Assembly: GCF_036192275.1 (NCBI RefSeq)
Contig: NZ_CP108088.1
Location: 7,317,501 to 7,381,500, forward strand
DNA from: Streptomyces sp. NBC_00250
Lineage (GTDB): Bacteria; Actinomycetota; Actinomycetes; Streptomycetales; Streptomycetaceae
DNA: 64,000 nt
Direction of reading: 5' to 3'
The notes below the pieces were generated by a model that was given only the letters and a program-made list of their open reading frames with translations, did no database searches and was not told the origin of the DNA. Made by a program: the position numbers and the translations under genes. Positions 32,046 through 41,349 of this stretch are shown here, piece by piece. Each line of letters opens with the position of its first letter. The stretch's first letter is position 1.

Positions 32046-33373
32046 TGCACCGACCGATCGACGAACCGAGGTTCGGGGACGAAGGGGGCGGGGCCGGACA
32101 CGGCCCCGTCGCCGTTCCGCCGCCCTACCGGCCCCACCCGGCGCCCGGCGAGACCCCGGGACCGTGGACCGGCGTCCCCGGTCCGCCCACCGGCCCCTGG
32201 GCCGACAGCCAGGGCGCGCCCGACCCGGGCAGGGTCGACCCGCGCGTCCTCGGCGCCCTCCTCGCCCGCCACGGGTGGCGGCGGCGCGGCGGCGCGGCCG
32301 GCCGCTACAGCCGCTGGACCCCGCCCGGCAGCGGCACCGGCACCAGCCTCCTCGTCCCGGAGAGCCGCGCCTTCCCGGACTGCGAGGACCTGCTCGGCGA
32401 GGCGCTCACCGCCCTCGCCCACAGCGCCACGCCCTCCGCCCGCGAGGTCCTCACCGGCCTCGCCGTGCCCAGCGACGAGATCCGCTGGTGGCGGGACGTG
32501 CCCCCGGGCCCGGCCGGCACCGTCCCCTGGACCGTGCAGGAACAGCTCAGGTCCGCCGCCCGCCAACTGCTCCTCGCCGGCGCCCTCGCCGTACGCGGCC
32601 GGGCCGGCTACTACGGGGCCAGGCACCGGCGCCCCGCCCAGACCTCCCTGGAGACCGTCGTCGTCGGCGCGGCACCCGGCGGGCGCGGCCTCACCGCCTT
32701 CCTGCCCGTCGAACCGGGCCGCCCGATCGCCGTCCGGCTCTACCACGCGCTCCACGCGGCCCGGGAGGCCACCGACTACCAGCGGGCCACCGGCGGCATG
32801 GAGGCCTTCGACGCCGCCGTCGAGGCGGGGGTCAGCCGAGAACTCACCGAGGCCCTCGTCGCCCTCGTCCGCGGCACCGAGGGCGCCCGGATCGCCCTGG
32901 AGTGGGCCCCCTCCGCCGGGGCGCCCGCGGGCTGCGCCGCCCGGCCCGAACCGGTCGAGTTCTCACCGGGCGACCTTCCGGCCCTGCGCGAGGCGAGTGC
33001 CCGCTACCTGACCGACGAGCCGTCCGTGCCGGTCCGGCTCACCGGCGCCGTCGTCCGCATGCGCCGCTCCGGGCCGCGCGGCGAGGGCACCGTACGCCTC
33101 CGGGTGCTCGGCGGCGCCGAGGTCCCGCACGTCCGTGTCCGTCTGGACGAGGAGGCGTACCGCACCGCCGGGCACGCCCATCTCGTCGGGCTCCCGATCC
33201 GGGTGGTGGGCCGCCTGGAGAGCCGGGGTGGCTTCCGCCGCCTCACCGACGCGTCCGGGGTCGTACCCGTCCAGGTCGACGAGACGGAACGGGACCGGTT
33301 GATGAAGTCCCTCCAGGGGAGCATCGAGGACGCGGACTTCTTCGAGGAGGCGTGCGGTCCGGACGAGGGATAG
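32045..33373 (+). CDS. Uncharacterised protein with OB-fold-like C-terminus
   Basis: 442-aa cytoplasmic protein that I do not recognise. Residues 1-55 are Pro/Gly-rich and low complexity. The central part is globular, with [20 protein letters not shown] and later [20 protein letters not shown]. The C-terminal ~110 residues ([20 protein letters not shown] through [20 protein letters not shown]) have the strand pattern of a nucleic-acid-binding OB fold, and the end is strongly acidic ([15 protein letters not shown]). The start overlaps the stop of the DUF4365-like gene as TGATG, so the two proteins are probably made in equal amounts and may work together. An upstream open extension is a shadow. 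Confidence 0.7.
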   Translation: MHRPIDEPRFGDEGGGAGHGPVAVPPPYRPHPAPGETPGPWTGVPGPPTGPWADSQGAPDPGRVDPRVLGALLARHGWRRRGGAAGRYSRWTPPGSGTGTSLLVPESRAFPDCEDLLGEALTALAHSATPSAREVLTGLAVPSDEIRWWRDVPPGPAGTVPWTVQEQLRSAARQLLLAGALAVRGRAGYYGARHRRPAQTSLETVVVGAAPGGRGLTAFLPVEPGRPIAVRLYHALHAAREATDYQRATGGMEAFDAAVEAGVSRELTEALVALVRGTEGARIALEWAPSAGAPAGCAARPEPVEFSPGDLPALREASARYLTDEPSVPVRLTGAVVRMRRSGPRGEGTVRLRVLGGAEVPHVRVRLDEEAYRTAGHAHLVGLPIRVVGRLESRGGFRRLTDASGVVPVQVDETERDRLMKSLQGSIEDADFFEEACGPDEG

Positions 33374-33430
33374 CACCGGACCCGGCACGACCTGGGGGAA
33401 ACCCTTTCGCGGGCGGGTCGGTCCCCTCGG

Positions 33431-33436
33431 TAGGAT
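33431..33436 (+). promoter_or_regulatory. -10 element upstream of thrS
   Basis: taggat matches the TANNNT consensus 85 nt before the thrS start; the -35 region is poor. The resulting leader contains two direct copies of ggcacctcgt (33448 and 33481 region). Confidence 0.4.
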
Positions 33437-33521
33437 CAGCGGTGCGCGGCACCTCGTCTCTGTCGCGCATCGCCGGCGCCGGCACCTCGTGTCTGCTGGC
33501 GCCCCTATGTACGGAGTACCC

Positions 33522-35498
33522 GTGTCTGAAGTCCGTGTGACCGTCCAGTCCGCCTCGGAAGCAGAGGAGAGGGCGGTGAGCGCGGGCACCACCGCCGGCG
33601 CCCTGTTCGCCGACGACCGCACCATCATCGCCGCCCGTGTCGGCGGCGACCTGAAGGACCTGTCGTACGAGCTCTCCGACGGCGACGTCGTCGAGGGCGT
33701 CGAGATCTCCTCCCCGGACGGTCTCGACATCCTGCGTCACTCGACCGCGCACGTCATGGCCCAGGCCGTGCAGGAGCTCTTCCCCGAGGCCAAGCTGGGC
33801 ATCGGCCCGCCGGTCCGGGACGGCTTCTACTACGACTTCGACGTCGAGAAGCCCTTCACTCCCGAGGACCTCAAGGTCATCGAGAAGAAGATGCAGGAGA
33901 TCCAGAAGCGCGGCCAGCGCTTCGCCCGCCGCGTGGTGACCGACGAGGACGCCCGCGCCGAGCTGGCGGACGAGCCGTACAAGCTGGAGCTCATCGGCAT
34001 CAAGGGCTCCGCGTCGACCGACGACGGCGCCAACGTCGAGGTGGGCGGCGGCGAGCTGACCATCTACGACAACCTCGACGCCAAGACCGGCGACCTGTGC
34101 TGGAAGGACCTCTGCCGCGGTCCGCACCTGCCCACCACCCGGAACATCCCGGCGTTCAAGCTGATGCGCAACGCCGCCGCCTACTGGCGCGGCAGCGAGA
34201 AGAACCCGATGCTCCAGCGCATCTACGGCACCGCCTGGCCGTCGAAGGAAGAGCTGAAGGCCCACCTCGACTTCCTCGCCGAGGCCGAGAAGCGCGACCA
34301 CCGCAAGCTCGGAAACGAGCTGGACCTCTTCTCCATCCCGGACGAGATCGGCTCCGGCCTCGCCGTCTTCCACCCCAAGGGCGGCATCATCCGCCGGGTC
34401 ATGGAGGACTACTCGCGCAAGCGCCACGAGGAGGAGGGCTACGAGTTCGTCTACTCGCCGCACGCCACCAAGGGCAAGCTGTTCGAGAAGTCGGGCCACC
34501 TCGACTGGTACGCCGAGGGCATGTACCCCCCCATGCAGCTCGACGAGGGCGTGGACTACTACCTCAAGCCCATGAACTGCCCGATGCACAACCTGATCTT
34601 CGACGCGCGCGGCCGGTCGTACCGTGAACTTCCGCTGCGCCTCTTCGAGTTCGGCACCGTGTACCGGTACGAGAAGTCCGGCGTCGTGCACGGCCTGACC
34701 CGCGCCCGCGGCTTCACCCAGGACGACGCGCACATCTACTGCACCAAGGAGCAGATGGCGGAGGAGCTCGACAAGACCCTCACCTTCGTCCTGAACCTGC
34801 TCCGCGACTACGGTCTGACCGACTTCTACCTGGAGCTGTCCACCAAGGACCCGGAGAAGTTCGTCGGCTCGGACGAGATCTGGGAGGAGGCCACCGCGGT
34901 CCTCCAGCAGGTCGCCGAGAAGCAGGGCCTCCCGCTGACCCCCGACCCGGGCGGCGCCGCGTTCTACGGCCCGAAGATCTCGGTGCAGGCGCGCGACGCC
35001 ATCGGCCGCACCTGGCAGATGTCGACCGTGCAGCTCGACTTCAACCTGCCGGAGCGCTTCGACCTGGAGTACACCGCGCCGGACGGCACCAAGCAGCGCC
35101 CGGTCATGATCCACCGCGCGCTGTTCGGCTCGATCGAGCGCTTCTTCGCGGTGCTCCTGGAGCACTACGCGGGTGCGATGCCGCCGTGGCTGGCGCCCGT
35201 CCAGGCGACCGGCATCCCGATCGGCGACGCGCACGTCGACTACCTGCACGACTTCGCCGCCAAGGCGAAGAAGCAGGGCCTGCGGGTGGACGTCGACTCC
35301 TCCTCGGACCGGATGCAGAAGAAGATCCGGAACGCGCAGAAGCAGAAGGTCCCGTTCATGATCATCGCGGGTGACGAGGACATGGCCGCCGGCGCCGTCT
35401 CCTTCCGCTACCGCGACGGTTCGCAGGAGAACGGCATCCCCGCCGACGAGGCCATCGCCAAGATCGCCAAGATCGTCGAGGACCGCGTCCAGGTCTGA
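33522..35498 (+). CDS. thrS: Threonyl-tRNA synthetase
   Basis: Class II aminoacyl-tRNA synthetase (658 aa) that charges tRNA-Thr. The order is canonical: TGS-like N-terminal domain (to ~residue 65), an editing domain with [11 protein letters not shown] (the HxxxH motif that removes mischarged Ser), catalytic core with motif 2 ([24 protein letters not shown] begins near residue 373), motif 3 ([14 protein letters not shown]) and a C-terminal anticodon-binding domain from about residue 555. The zinc-binding Cys in MNCPMH is present. I choose GTG 33522 with GGAG upstream over a slightly longer frame. No T-box leader is seen. Confidence 0.96.
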   Translation: MSEVRVTVQSASEAEERAVSAGTTAGALFADDRTIIAARVGGDLKDLSYELSDGDVVEGVEISSPDGLDILRHSTAHVMAQAVQELFPEAKLGIGPPVRDGFYYDFDVEKPFTPEDLKVIEKKMQEIQKRGQRFARRVVTDEDARAELADEPYKLELIGIKGSASTDDGANVEVGGGELTIYDNLDAKTGDLCWKDLCRGPHLPTTRNIPAFKLMRNAAAYWRGSEKNPMLQRIYGTAWPSKEELKAHLDFLAEAEKRDHRKLGNELDLFSIPDEIGSGLAVFHPKGGIIRRVMEDYSRKRHEEEGYEFVYSPHATKGKLFEKSGHLDWYAEGMYPPMQLDEGVDYYLKPMNCPMHNLIFDARGRSYRELPLRLFEFGTVYRYEKSGVVHGLTRARGFTQDDAHIYCTKEQMAEELDKTLTFVLNLLRDYGLTDFYLELSTKDPEKFVGSDEIWEEATAVLQQVAEKQGLPLTPDPGGAAFYGPKISVQARDAIGRTWQMSTVQLDFNLPERFDLEYTAPDGTKQRPVMIHRALFGSIERFFAVLLEHYAGAMPPWLAPVQATGIPIGDAHVDYLHDFAAKAKKQGLRVDVDSSSDRMQKKIRNAQKQKVPFMIIAGDEDMAAGAVSFRYRDGSQENGIPADEAIAKIAKIVEDRVQV

Positions 35499-35589
35499 CG
35501 GCCCGCGTCGTCGGGCTGAGCCGCCGCGGTGAGCGTCGTCCGAGCCGAGCCGTCGAGCTGAGGTCGTCCGAACCGTCGGCCGGAGCCGC

Positions 35590-36291
35590 TCAGGAGGCCC
35601 CCGGGGAATCCCCCGGGGGCCTCCGCTCGTCGCCCTGCTCGTCCTCCCGCCGGAACGCCTGGATCAGCCAGGACGAGAACGAACCCGTCACCGCGCCGAG
35701 CAGCGCGAGGCCGCAGGCCATCACGCCCACCGCCGTCACCCGGCCGATCGGGGTCACCGGTGTCACGTCCCCGTACCCCACCGTGGCGAGCGTCTCGCAC
35801 GCCCACCAGACGGAGTCCCCGAAGGTGCGGATCGTGGCGCCCGGGGCGTCCCGCTCGTAGCGGTAGACCGTGAGCGCGCCCGCGAAGCCCAGCAGGGCCA
35901 CGGTGAGTCCCGAGTAGGTCATCACGCGCGCGTAGAGGCCGAGCCGCGGCTTGTCGTGGCGGCGCTGGACGCGGTCGTAGATGCTGACCATCCGCACCGG
36001 CCGCAGCAGCGGCAGGAGCACGACCACCGTGTCGAGGAGATGGGTGCGCAGGAAGCGGAGCGGACCCAGGCCGCTGAGCCGGAGCCGTACCGCGTAGTCC
36101 ACGACGAACACGGCCCAGGAGGCGAGGGCGACCGCGAGACAGAGGTCGAGCCAGGCCTGGGAGAGGGTGCCGTGGCCGAGGACGACGATCGCGTAGCCCG
36201 CCAGGAAGGTGGCGGACGCCACGGCGAGCGGCACCTCCATGCGGCGGTCCCAGCGCTCCTGCCGGGGCGGTTTCGGTGACCTGTCGCTCAT
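35590..36291 (-). CDS. Voltage-gated-like potassium channel
   Basis: 233-aa potassium channel subunit in the cytoplasmic membrane. The pore loop and selectivity filter are clear: WWACETLATVGYGDVTPVTP (filter TVGYGD near residue 169), followed by the inner helix GRVTAVGVMACGLALLGAVT. Four hydrophobic helices precede it, and arginines in LLRPVRMVSIYDRVQRRH resemble a reduced voltage-sensor S4. The C-terminal ~25 residues are charged, with no RCK domain. Convergent with thrS, whose terminator overlaps the end of this reading frame. Confidence 0.9.
   Translation of the reverse strand: MSDRSPKPPRQERWDRRMEVPLAVASATFLAGYAIVVLGHGTLSQAWLDLCLAVALASWAVFVVDYAVRLRLSGLGPLRFLRTHLLDTVVVLLPLLRPVRMVSIYDRVQRRHDKPRLGLYARVMTYSGLTVALLGFAGALTVYRYERDAPGATIRTFGDSVWWACETLATVGYGDVTPVTPIGRVTAVGVMACGLALLGAVTGSFSSWLIQAFRREDEQGDERRPPGDSPGAS
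35593..35624. terminator. thrS terminator inside the 3' end of the channel gene
   Basis: Perfect 14-bp stem ggaggcccccgggg (35593-35606) with ccccgggggcctcc (35611-35624), loop aatc. It codes for the last residues (RRPPGDSPGAS) of the channel on the other strand. Confidence 0.75.
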
Positions 36292-36355
36292 CGGATCAGC
36301 ATGGCCGCTGCATGGATCTTCCGCCCCGACGACACGTTCCGAACGGGCGACGCAA

Positions 36356-36361
36356 TATGCT
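36356..36361 (+). promoter_or_regulatory. -10 element of a predicted leaderless HIT-gene mRNA
   Basis: tatgct lies 7 nt before ATG 36369 and no ribosome site is present. Confidence 0.45.
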
Positions 36362-36368
36362 GCACAGC

Positions 36369-36920
36369 ATGACGACTGAGCCGGAGCAGCAGATCGGAGT
36401 GGGGACGCGGGACGCGTTCCAGCGCCTGTGGACGCCTCATCGGATGGCGTACATCCAGGGCGAGAACAAGCCGACCGGACCGGGCGCCGAGGACGGCTGT
36501 CCGTTCTGCTCGATTCCGTCGAAGTCGGACGAGGACGGGCTGGTGATCGCCCGGGGCCAGAGCGTGTACACGGTCCTCAACCTGTACCCGTACAACGGCG
36601 GTCACCTCATGGTCGTCCCCTACCGTCACGTCGCCGACTACACGGACCTGGACGCGGCGGAGACGGCGGAACTGGCCGACTTCACCAAGCGCGCGATGGT
36701 CGCGCTGCGGGCCGCCTCCGGTGCGCACGGCTTCAACATCGGCATGAACCAGGGCGCCGTCGCCGGTGCCGGGATCGCCGCGCACCTGCACCAGCACGTG
36801 GTGCCGCGCTGGGGCGGGGACACGAACTTCATGCCGGTCGTCGGTCACACCAAGGTACTGCCGCAGCTCCTCGCGGACACCCGGAAGATGCTGGCCGACG
36901 CCTGGCCGTCCGGTATCTGA
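36369..36920 (+). CDS. HIT-domain nucleotide hydrolase/phosphorylase
   Basis: 183-aa histidine-triad protein of the Ap4A phosphorylase-like branch, acting on dinucleoside polyphosphates or AMP-linked compounds in the cytoplasm. The triad is HLHQHVV (His139, 141, 143). A CPFC pair near residue 44 (GCPFCSI) probably binds zinc with a later His. NLYPYNGGHLMVVPYRHV is the conserved substrate strand. The same gene sits between thrS and pgsA in Mycobacterium, which supports orthology. A longer frame from 36276 is unlikely. Confidence 0.92.
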   Translation: MTTEPEQQIGVGTRDAFQRLWTPHRMAYIQGENKPTGPGAEDGCPFCSIPSKSDEDGLVIARGQSVYTVLNLYPYNGGHLMVVPYRHVADYTDLDAAETAELADFTKRAMVALRAASGAHGFNIGMNQGAVAGAGIAAHLHQHVVPRWGGDTNFMPVVGHTKVLPQLLADTRKMLADAWPSGI

Positions 36921-36921
36921 T

Positions 36922-36976
36922 CCGTACGGCGAAGGGCCCGGGCCACCGTGGTGGACCCGGGCCCTTCGCCGTACGG
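36922..36976. terminator. Long bidirectional terminator
   Basis: 21-bp perfect stem (36922-36942 with 36956-36976), extended inside by ccacc/ggtgg. It lies between the convergent HIT and unknown membrane-protein genes. Confidence 0.85.
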
Positions 36977-36980
36977 CCCG

Positions 36981-38639
36981 TCACGCGTCGTAGACGTCGG
37001 CCTTCTTCGGGCCCGGGTCCTGGACGGCGCCGCTGAGGAACAGCGAGCGGTTGGTGAAGCGCTCGGTGTCCACGCCGTGGTCGTCGAGCATCTTGACGGT
37101 CGCGGAGTGGACCGCCCGGAGCACCGGCGTCGCCATCCGTATGGCGTCGTCGGCCATGAACCGGTTCTTCCAGAGCGGACCGGCCCAGACGTGCCGCAGC
37201 CCGAAGGGCTCGGGCAGGACCATCTTGCCGCCGAGGAACTCCAGGACCGGCGGGTACCAGGTGAGCGGGGCGCGCACCGCGAGCCGGACGATGTCGTCGG
37301 TTTCGAGGAGCGGCTGCTGGATCTCCTTCGTCTCCCAGAAGCGGACGGTCTTGGAGACCTCCTTGGTCTTCGCCTTCGGCTTCGTGGTGAAGAGGCCGTG
37401 GACGGGACCCAGCGCGTGGCCGGTGACCTCGACCCGGAGCGTGTGATGGAGCGAGGTCACCGTCACCATCATCGTGAGGACGAGGTTCCCGTCCCAGAGG
37501 GTGAACTGCACGCCGAGGTAGTGGCGGTTGCCCGCGCCGAACTGCTGGTCGTTGCAGATGCGCTGTATCTCGTGCGGCTTGACCTGGAAGTGGACGATGT
37601 TGTCGCCCTCGGGGCGGGTGACCTCGTCGGCGCCCTCGCCGACCGCGGAGACGATCCAGTGCTTGACCGTCGGCTTCGGGAAGCCGGTCTTGAGGGAACC
37701 GCGCTCCAGGAGCGCGAGCTGGTCGTGGATCTTGCGGACGACGTCCCAGGCGCGGAAGTCGTGGATCTCCCGGCCGGCCTGGGGGACGAGTTCCTCGGCG
37801 AGCGTCCAGCTGCCCCAGCGGGTGCCCAGACCGAGGATTCCCTTGCCACCGGCGTAGAAGGCGATGTTGGACTGCTGCTCGGCGGAGAGCTTCTCCAGGT
37901 TCAGCCGGAGCTCCTCCGCCGACTTCTCGGCGGGGTCGTGGGGAACGGACTTCGGCACCTGGGGGCCGACGCCGCCGCCGCTGAGCAGGGCGGCCCAGCG
38001 CTCCCGCAGGTCGACCGCGGACCTCTCGCAGATCCGGCGGGCGAGGAACCAGCCGACGACCGGCGCCACGATCATCGCCCGCAGATAGTTCGGCAGGATC
38101 CCGTCGAAGGGCAGCTTGAGCAGGACGAGCACGGCGAAGATGCCTGCCGCCCACAGGAGGGCCGAGCCGACCACGCTGGTCCGCTTGTTCTCGGAGCCGG
38201 CGGCCATCCGGCGAAGGTGGACGACGCCGAGCCAGAGCAGCAGACCGGGCAGGAAGAGGACACCGAAGACGAAGGTGACCATGGTCAGCCGGGCATCGCG
38301 CTGCCGACGGATGTGGGTGGCCGCGAGCGCGTGCTCGACCACCGGCTGCGGTTCCGCGCCGAAGGACTGGATCAGGGCCTTGCGGCCACCGCCGAGCATG
38401 CGGACCTGGACGGCGCGGGAGAAGGCCTCACCGAGGTCGGGACGGAAGAGCTTCTCCCACTTCCCGCCCTTGACGGCCGTCTTGTAGAGGTCGTTGTCGG
38501 CCTCCTGAATCGTCTTGAGCGGGCTGTCCCGGTACGCGGCGGACGCGAGCGCGTTCGTCGCCCCCGTGCCACCGCCGGAGCCCGTGAGGGGGACCTGCGC
38601 CCCGGGTCCGAAGCCATCGATCGCCACTGCCGCCCCCAT
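36981..38639 (-). CDS. Large uncharacterised protein with two membrane helices
   Basis: 552-aa protein, no family recognised. After a ~120-residue soluble N-terminus come two hydrophobic helices (MVTFVFGVLFLPGLLLWLGV and SVVGSALLWAAGIFAVLVLL) and a third weaker one (LRAMIVAPVVGWFLARRI). The C-terminal ~330 residues are soluble, with an Asp/Lys-rich mixed alpha-beta character and phrases such as FYAGGKGILGLGTRWGSW and FQVKPHEIQRICNDQQFGAG. The start is uncertain: ATG 38639 gives MGAAVAIDGFG but lacks a ribosome site, and an in-frame upstream extension to 38807 is open. It stands alone between strong terminators. Confidence 0.7.
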   Translation of the reverse strand: MGAAVAIDGFGPGAQVPLTGSGGGTGATNALASAAYRDSPLKTIQEADNDLYKTAVKGGKWEKLFRPDLGEAFSRAVQVRMLGGGRKALIQSFGAEPQPVVEHALAATHIRRQRDARLTMVTFVFGVLFLPGLLLWLGVVHLRRMAAGSENKRTSVVGSALLWAAGIFAVLVLLKLPFDGILPNYLRAMIVAPVVGWFLARRICERSAVDLRERWAALLSGGGVGPQVPKSVPHDPAEKSAEELRLNLEKLSAEQQSNIAFYAGGKGILGLGTRWGSWTLAEELVPQAGREIHDFRAWDVVRKIHDQLALLERGSLKTGFPKPTVKHWIVSAVGEGADEVTRPEGDNIVHFQVKPHEIQRICNDQQFGAGNRHYLGVQFTLWDGNLVLTMMVTVTSLHHTLRVEVTGHALGPVHGLFTTKPKAKTKEVSKTVRFWETKEIQQPLLETDDIVRLAVRAPLTWYPPVLEFLGGKMVLPEPFGLRHVWAGPLWKNRFMADDAIRMATPVLRAVHSATVKMLDDHGVDTERFTNRSLFLSGAVQDPGPKKADVYDA

Positions 38640-38827
38640 CGCGCGCGAGTATCTGTGCGGGCTGTTCCCAACTGCCGCGCCCCGCACACCTTCTGAGCTG
38701 GGCACCACAGCGTAACCGGGGACCGTCGTCTGCGTCACCGCCTGTGGATGCCGACGGCCGAATGACGTTCGCCCGGCATGCGCCGGGCGAACGGGAACAG
38801 CTGTCACTCCGTCAATCAGGCGCTGTT

Positions 38828-41023
38828 TCAGGCCTGTTCACGGATCTTCTCGGCGAGATGCGGCGGCATCGGCTCGTGCCGGGCGTACGTACGGTCGAAC
38901 CGGCCGGTGCCGTGCGAAACGGACCGCAGATCGATCGCGTACCGCCCGATCTCGATCTCCGGTACCTCGGCCCTGACCAGAGTCCGCCCCGGTCCGGCCT
39001 GGTCGGTGCCGACGACCCGGCCGCGCCGCCCCGACAGATCGCTCATCACGGGACCGACGTACTCGTCGGGGACCAGGACCTGGACCTCGGCGACCGGCTC
39101 CAGGAGGTGGACGGCGACCTCGGCCGCCGCCTCGCGCAGCGCGAGCGCCCCGGCCGTCTGGAAGGCGGCGTCCGAGGAGTCCACCGAGTGGGCCTTGCCG
39201 TCCCGCAGCGTCACCCGGATGTCGACGAGCGGATAGCCCGCGGCGACCCCCCGCGCGGCCTGCGCCCGTACGCCCTTCTCGACCGAGGGGATGAACTGGC
39301 GGGGGACCGCCCCGCCGACCACCTTGTCGACGAACTCGATGCCGCTGCCCGGCGGGAGCGGCTCCACGTCGATCTCACAGATGGCGTACTGGCCGTGGCC
39401 GCCGGACTGCTTGACGTGCCGGCCGCGGCCGGCCGAGGCGCCGCCGAAGGTCTCGCGCAGCGACACCTTGTACGGCACGGCGTCCACCTGGACCCCGTAC
39501 CGGCCCCGGAGGCGTTCGAGGACGACGTCCTGGTGGGCCTCGCCCAGGCACCACAGGACCACCTGCCGGGTGTCCTGGTTCTGTTCGAGACGCAGCGTCG
39601 GGTCCTCGGCGACCAACCGCGCCAGGCCCTGCGAGAGCCGGTCCTCGTCAGCCTTCCCGTGGGCCTGGACGGCGAGCGGGAGCAACGGCTCCGGCATCGT
39701 CCACGGCTCGATCAGCAGCGGATCGTCCTTCGCGGAGATCGTGTCGCCCGTCTCGGCGCGCCCCAGCCGGGCCACACAGGCCAGGTCCCCGGCGATGCAG
39801 TGGGACATGGGCCGCTGCTGCTTGCCGAACGGAGAGGTGAGACCGCCGATGCGTTCGTCGACATCGTGGTCCTCGTGGCCCCGGTCGGCGAGGCCGTGAC
39901 CCGAGATGTGCACGGTCTCGTCGGGGCGCAGGGTGCCGGAGAAGACCCGGACCAGGGAGACCCGGCCCACATAGGGGTCGGCGGCGGTCTTCACGACCTC
40001 GGCGACCAGGGGGCCCTCGGGATCGCAGGTGATCGGGGGCCGGGGCCGGCCGTCCGGGGTGGTCACGGCGGGCGGCTCGTGCTCCAGGGGGGAGGGGAAG
40101 CCGCCGGTGATGAGTTCGAGGAGTTCGAGGGTGCCGAGGCCCTGCGTACCGCCGTCGGCGGCGGGCGCGGCCGCGAGCACCGGATGGAAGGCGCCCCGGG
40201 CGACGGCCTTCTCCAGGTCGTCGACGAGCGTCTTCACATCGATCGGCTCGCCGCCCAGGTAGCGGTCCATGAGGGTCTCGTCCTCGCTCTCGGCGATGAT
40301 CCCCTCGATCAGCCGGGCTCGGGCCTCCGCGATGAGTTCCCGCTGGTCCTCGTCGGGCGGGCTCTCCTTCCGTACCCCCGTGGAGTAGTCGAAGATCCGC
40401 TCCGAGAGCAGACCGACCAGACCGGTCGCGGGCGCGTGCCCGTCGGCACCCTCGTCGCCGCGCACCGGCAGGTAGAGGGGGAGGACGGCGTCCGGGTCGT
40501 CGTGGCCGAAGAGGGAGGCGCAGACGGCGGTCAGTTCGCCGAAGTCGGTGCGGGCGGTGTCGAGGTGGGTCACGACGATGGCGCGGGGCATCCCGACGGC
40601 GGCGCATTCCTCCCAGATCATCCGGGTGGAGGCGGCGACGGCGTCGGCCTCCTGGGCCGCCGAGACGACGAAGAGGGCCGCGTCCGCCGCACGCAGACCG
40701 GCCCTCAGCTCCCCGACGAAGTCGGCGTACCCGGGGGTGTCGAGGAGGTTGATCTTGTACCCGTCCCAGCCGACCGGGACGAGGGAGAGCTGTACGGAGC
40801 GATGCTGGCGGTGCTCGATCTCGTCGTAGTCGGAGACGGTGCCGCCGTCCTCGACCCGGCCCGCCCGGTTGAGCGCCCCGGCGGTCTGCGCGAGTGCCTC
40901 GACCAGGGTCGTCTTGCCCGATCCGCTGTGGCCGACCAGCACCACGTTCCGTACGGCCGTGGGCCGGTCGGCCGTCAAAGCCCTGCCGGCGGCTCCGGCT
41001 GCCGCGTTCGCCTTGTCACCCAT
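38828..41023 (-). CDS. Elongation factor G-like GTPase (EF-G2)
   Basis: 731-aa translational-GTPase relative. P-loop GHSGSGKTT (residues 31-39) and DTPGYADF (95-102) are intact. The base-recognition motif is THLD (152-155) rather than NKxD, and the switch I region around residues 70-80 lacks the usual RGITI. All later EF-G domains are recognisable (SGHGQYAICEIDVEPLPPGS, domain IV). This matches the EF-G2 type found beside a normal EF-G in actinobacteria, whose mycobacterial member has been reported to be poor in ribosome-dependent GTP hydrolysis. The start ATG has GGGAGG upstream. Confidence 0.9.
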   Translation of the reverse strand: MGDKANAAAGAAGRALTADRPTAVRNVVLVGHSGSGKTTLVEALAQTAGALNRAGRVEDGGTVSDYDEIEHRQHRSVQLSLVPVGWDGYKINLLDTPGYADFVGELRAGLRAADAALFVVSAAQEADAVAASTRMIWEECAAVGMPRAIVVTHLDTARTDFGELTAVCASLFGHDDPDAVLPLYLPVRGDEGADGHAPATGLVGLLSERIFDYSTGVRKESPPDEDQRELIAEARARLIEGIIAESEDETLMDRYLGGEPIDVKTLVDDLEKAVARGAFHPVLAAAPAADGGTQGLGTLELLELITGGFPSPLEHEPPAVTTPDGRPRPPITCDPEGPLVAEVVKTAADPYVGRVSLVRVFSGTLRPDETVHISGHGLADRGHEDHDVDERIGGLTSPFGKQQRPMSHCIAGDLACVARLGRAETGDTISAKDDPLLIEPWTMPEPLLPLAVQAHGKADEDRLSQGLARLVAEDPTLRLEQNQDTRQVVLWCLGEAHQDVVLERLRGRYGVQVDAVPYKVSLRETFGGASAGRGRHVKQSGGHGQYAICEIDVEPLPPGSGIEFVDKVVGGAVPRQFIPSVEKGVRAQAARGVAAGYPLVDIRVTLRDGKAHSVDSSDAAFQTAGALALREAAAEVAVHLLEPVAEVQVLVPDEYVGPVMSDLSGRRGRVVGTDQAGPGRTLVRAEVPEIEIGRYAIDLRSVSHGTGRFDRTYARHEPMPPHLAEKIREQA

Positions 41024-41349
41024 GATGTGTTCCTCCCGACTGCTCGCACGACGCTGCGGGACGCGGGCGCGGGGGAGTGGTGTGTCGCGGTACGGCTCCG
41101 GCGGATGCCCGCGGTGGTCCTTCGAGCTTTGCACCGACGCAAGGAGGCGTCCATACGTCGTACGCCGGCGGGCCTTGTCGAGGCCCTCTCCGGCGCCCCG
41201 ACACGCCCAAACGTCCTACTCGGGAGGGCCCTCGGAGGGACGCCGACGCGGCGGGGCGGGTGCCCGCCCGTACGCCGGGGCGCGCGTGACTACGATGGGT
41301 GAGCCGGTGGTCGTAGGGGCCGCGCGGCCCACCGAACCTCGGGAAGGCC
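41024..41349. other. Divergent gap between EF-G2 and pgsA
   Basis: 326 nt carrying the start regions of both genes. The plus-strand -10 (tacgat, 41291-41296) is the only clear element; the rest is GC-rich sequence in which I see no gene. Confidence 0.5.
41291..41296 (+). promoter_or_regulatory. -10 element of the PIM operon promoter
   Basis: tacgat matches TANNNT and predicts a start of transcription near 41303, giving a leader of about 47 nt before pgsA. No good -35 is seen. Confidence 0.4.

Noticed and set aside
33374..33521. T-box leader before thrS
   Set aside because: No T-box consensus or specifier stem; the leader is short with an ordinary -10.
38640..38807. N-terminal extension of the 552-aa membrane protein
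   Set aside because: The extra 56 residues are Arg/Pro/Ser-rich without a ribosome site; the shorter start is preferred, though not proven.
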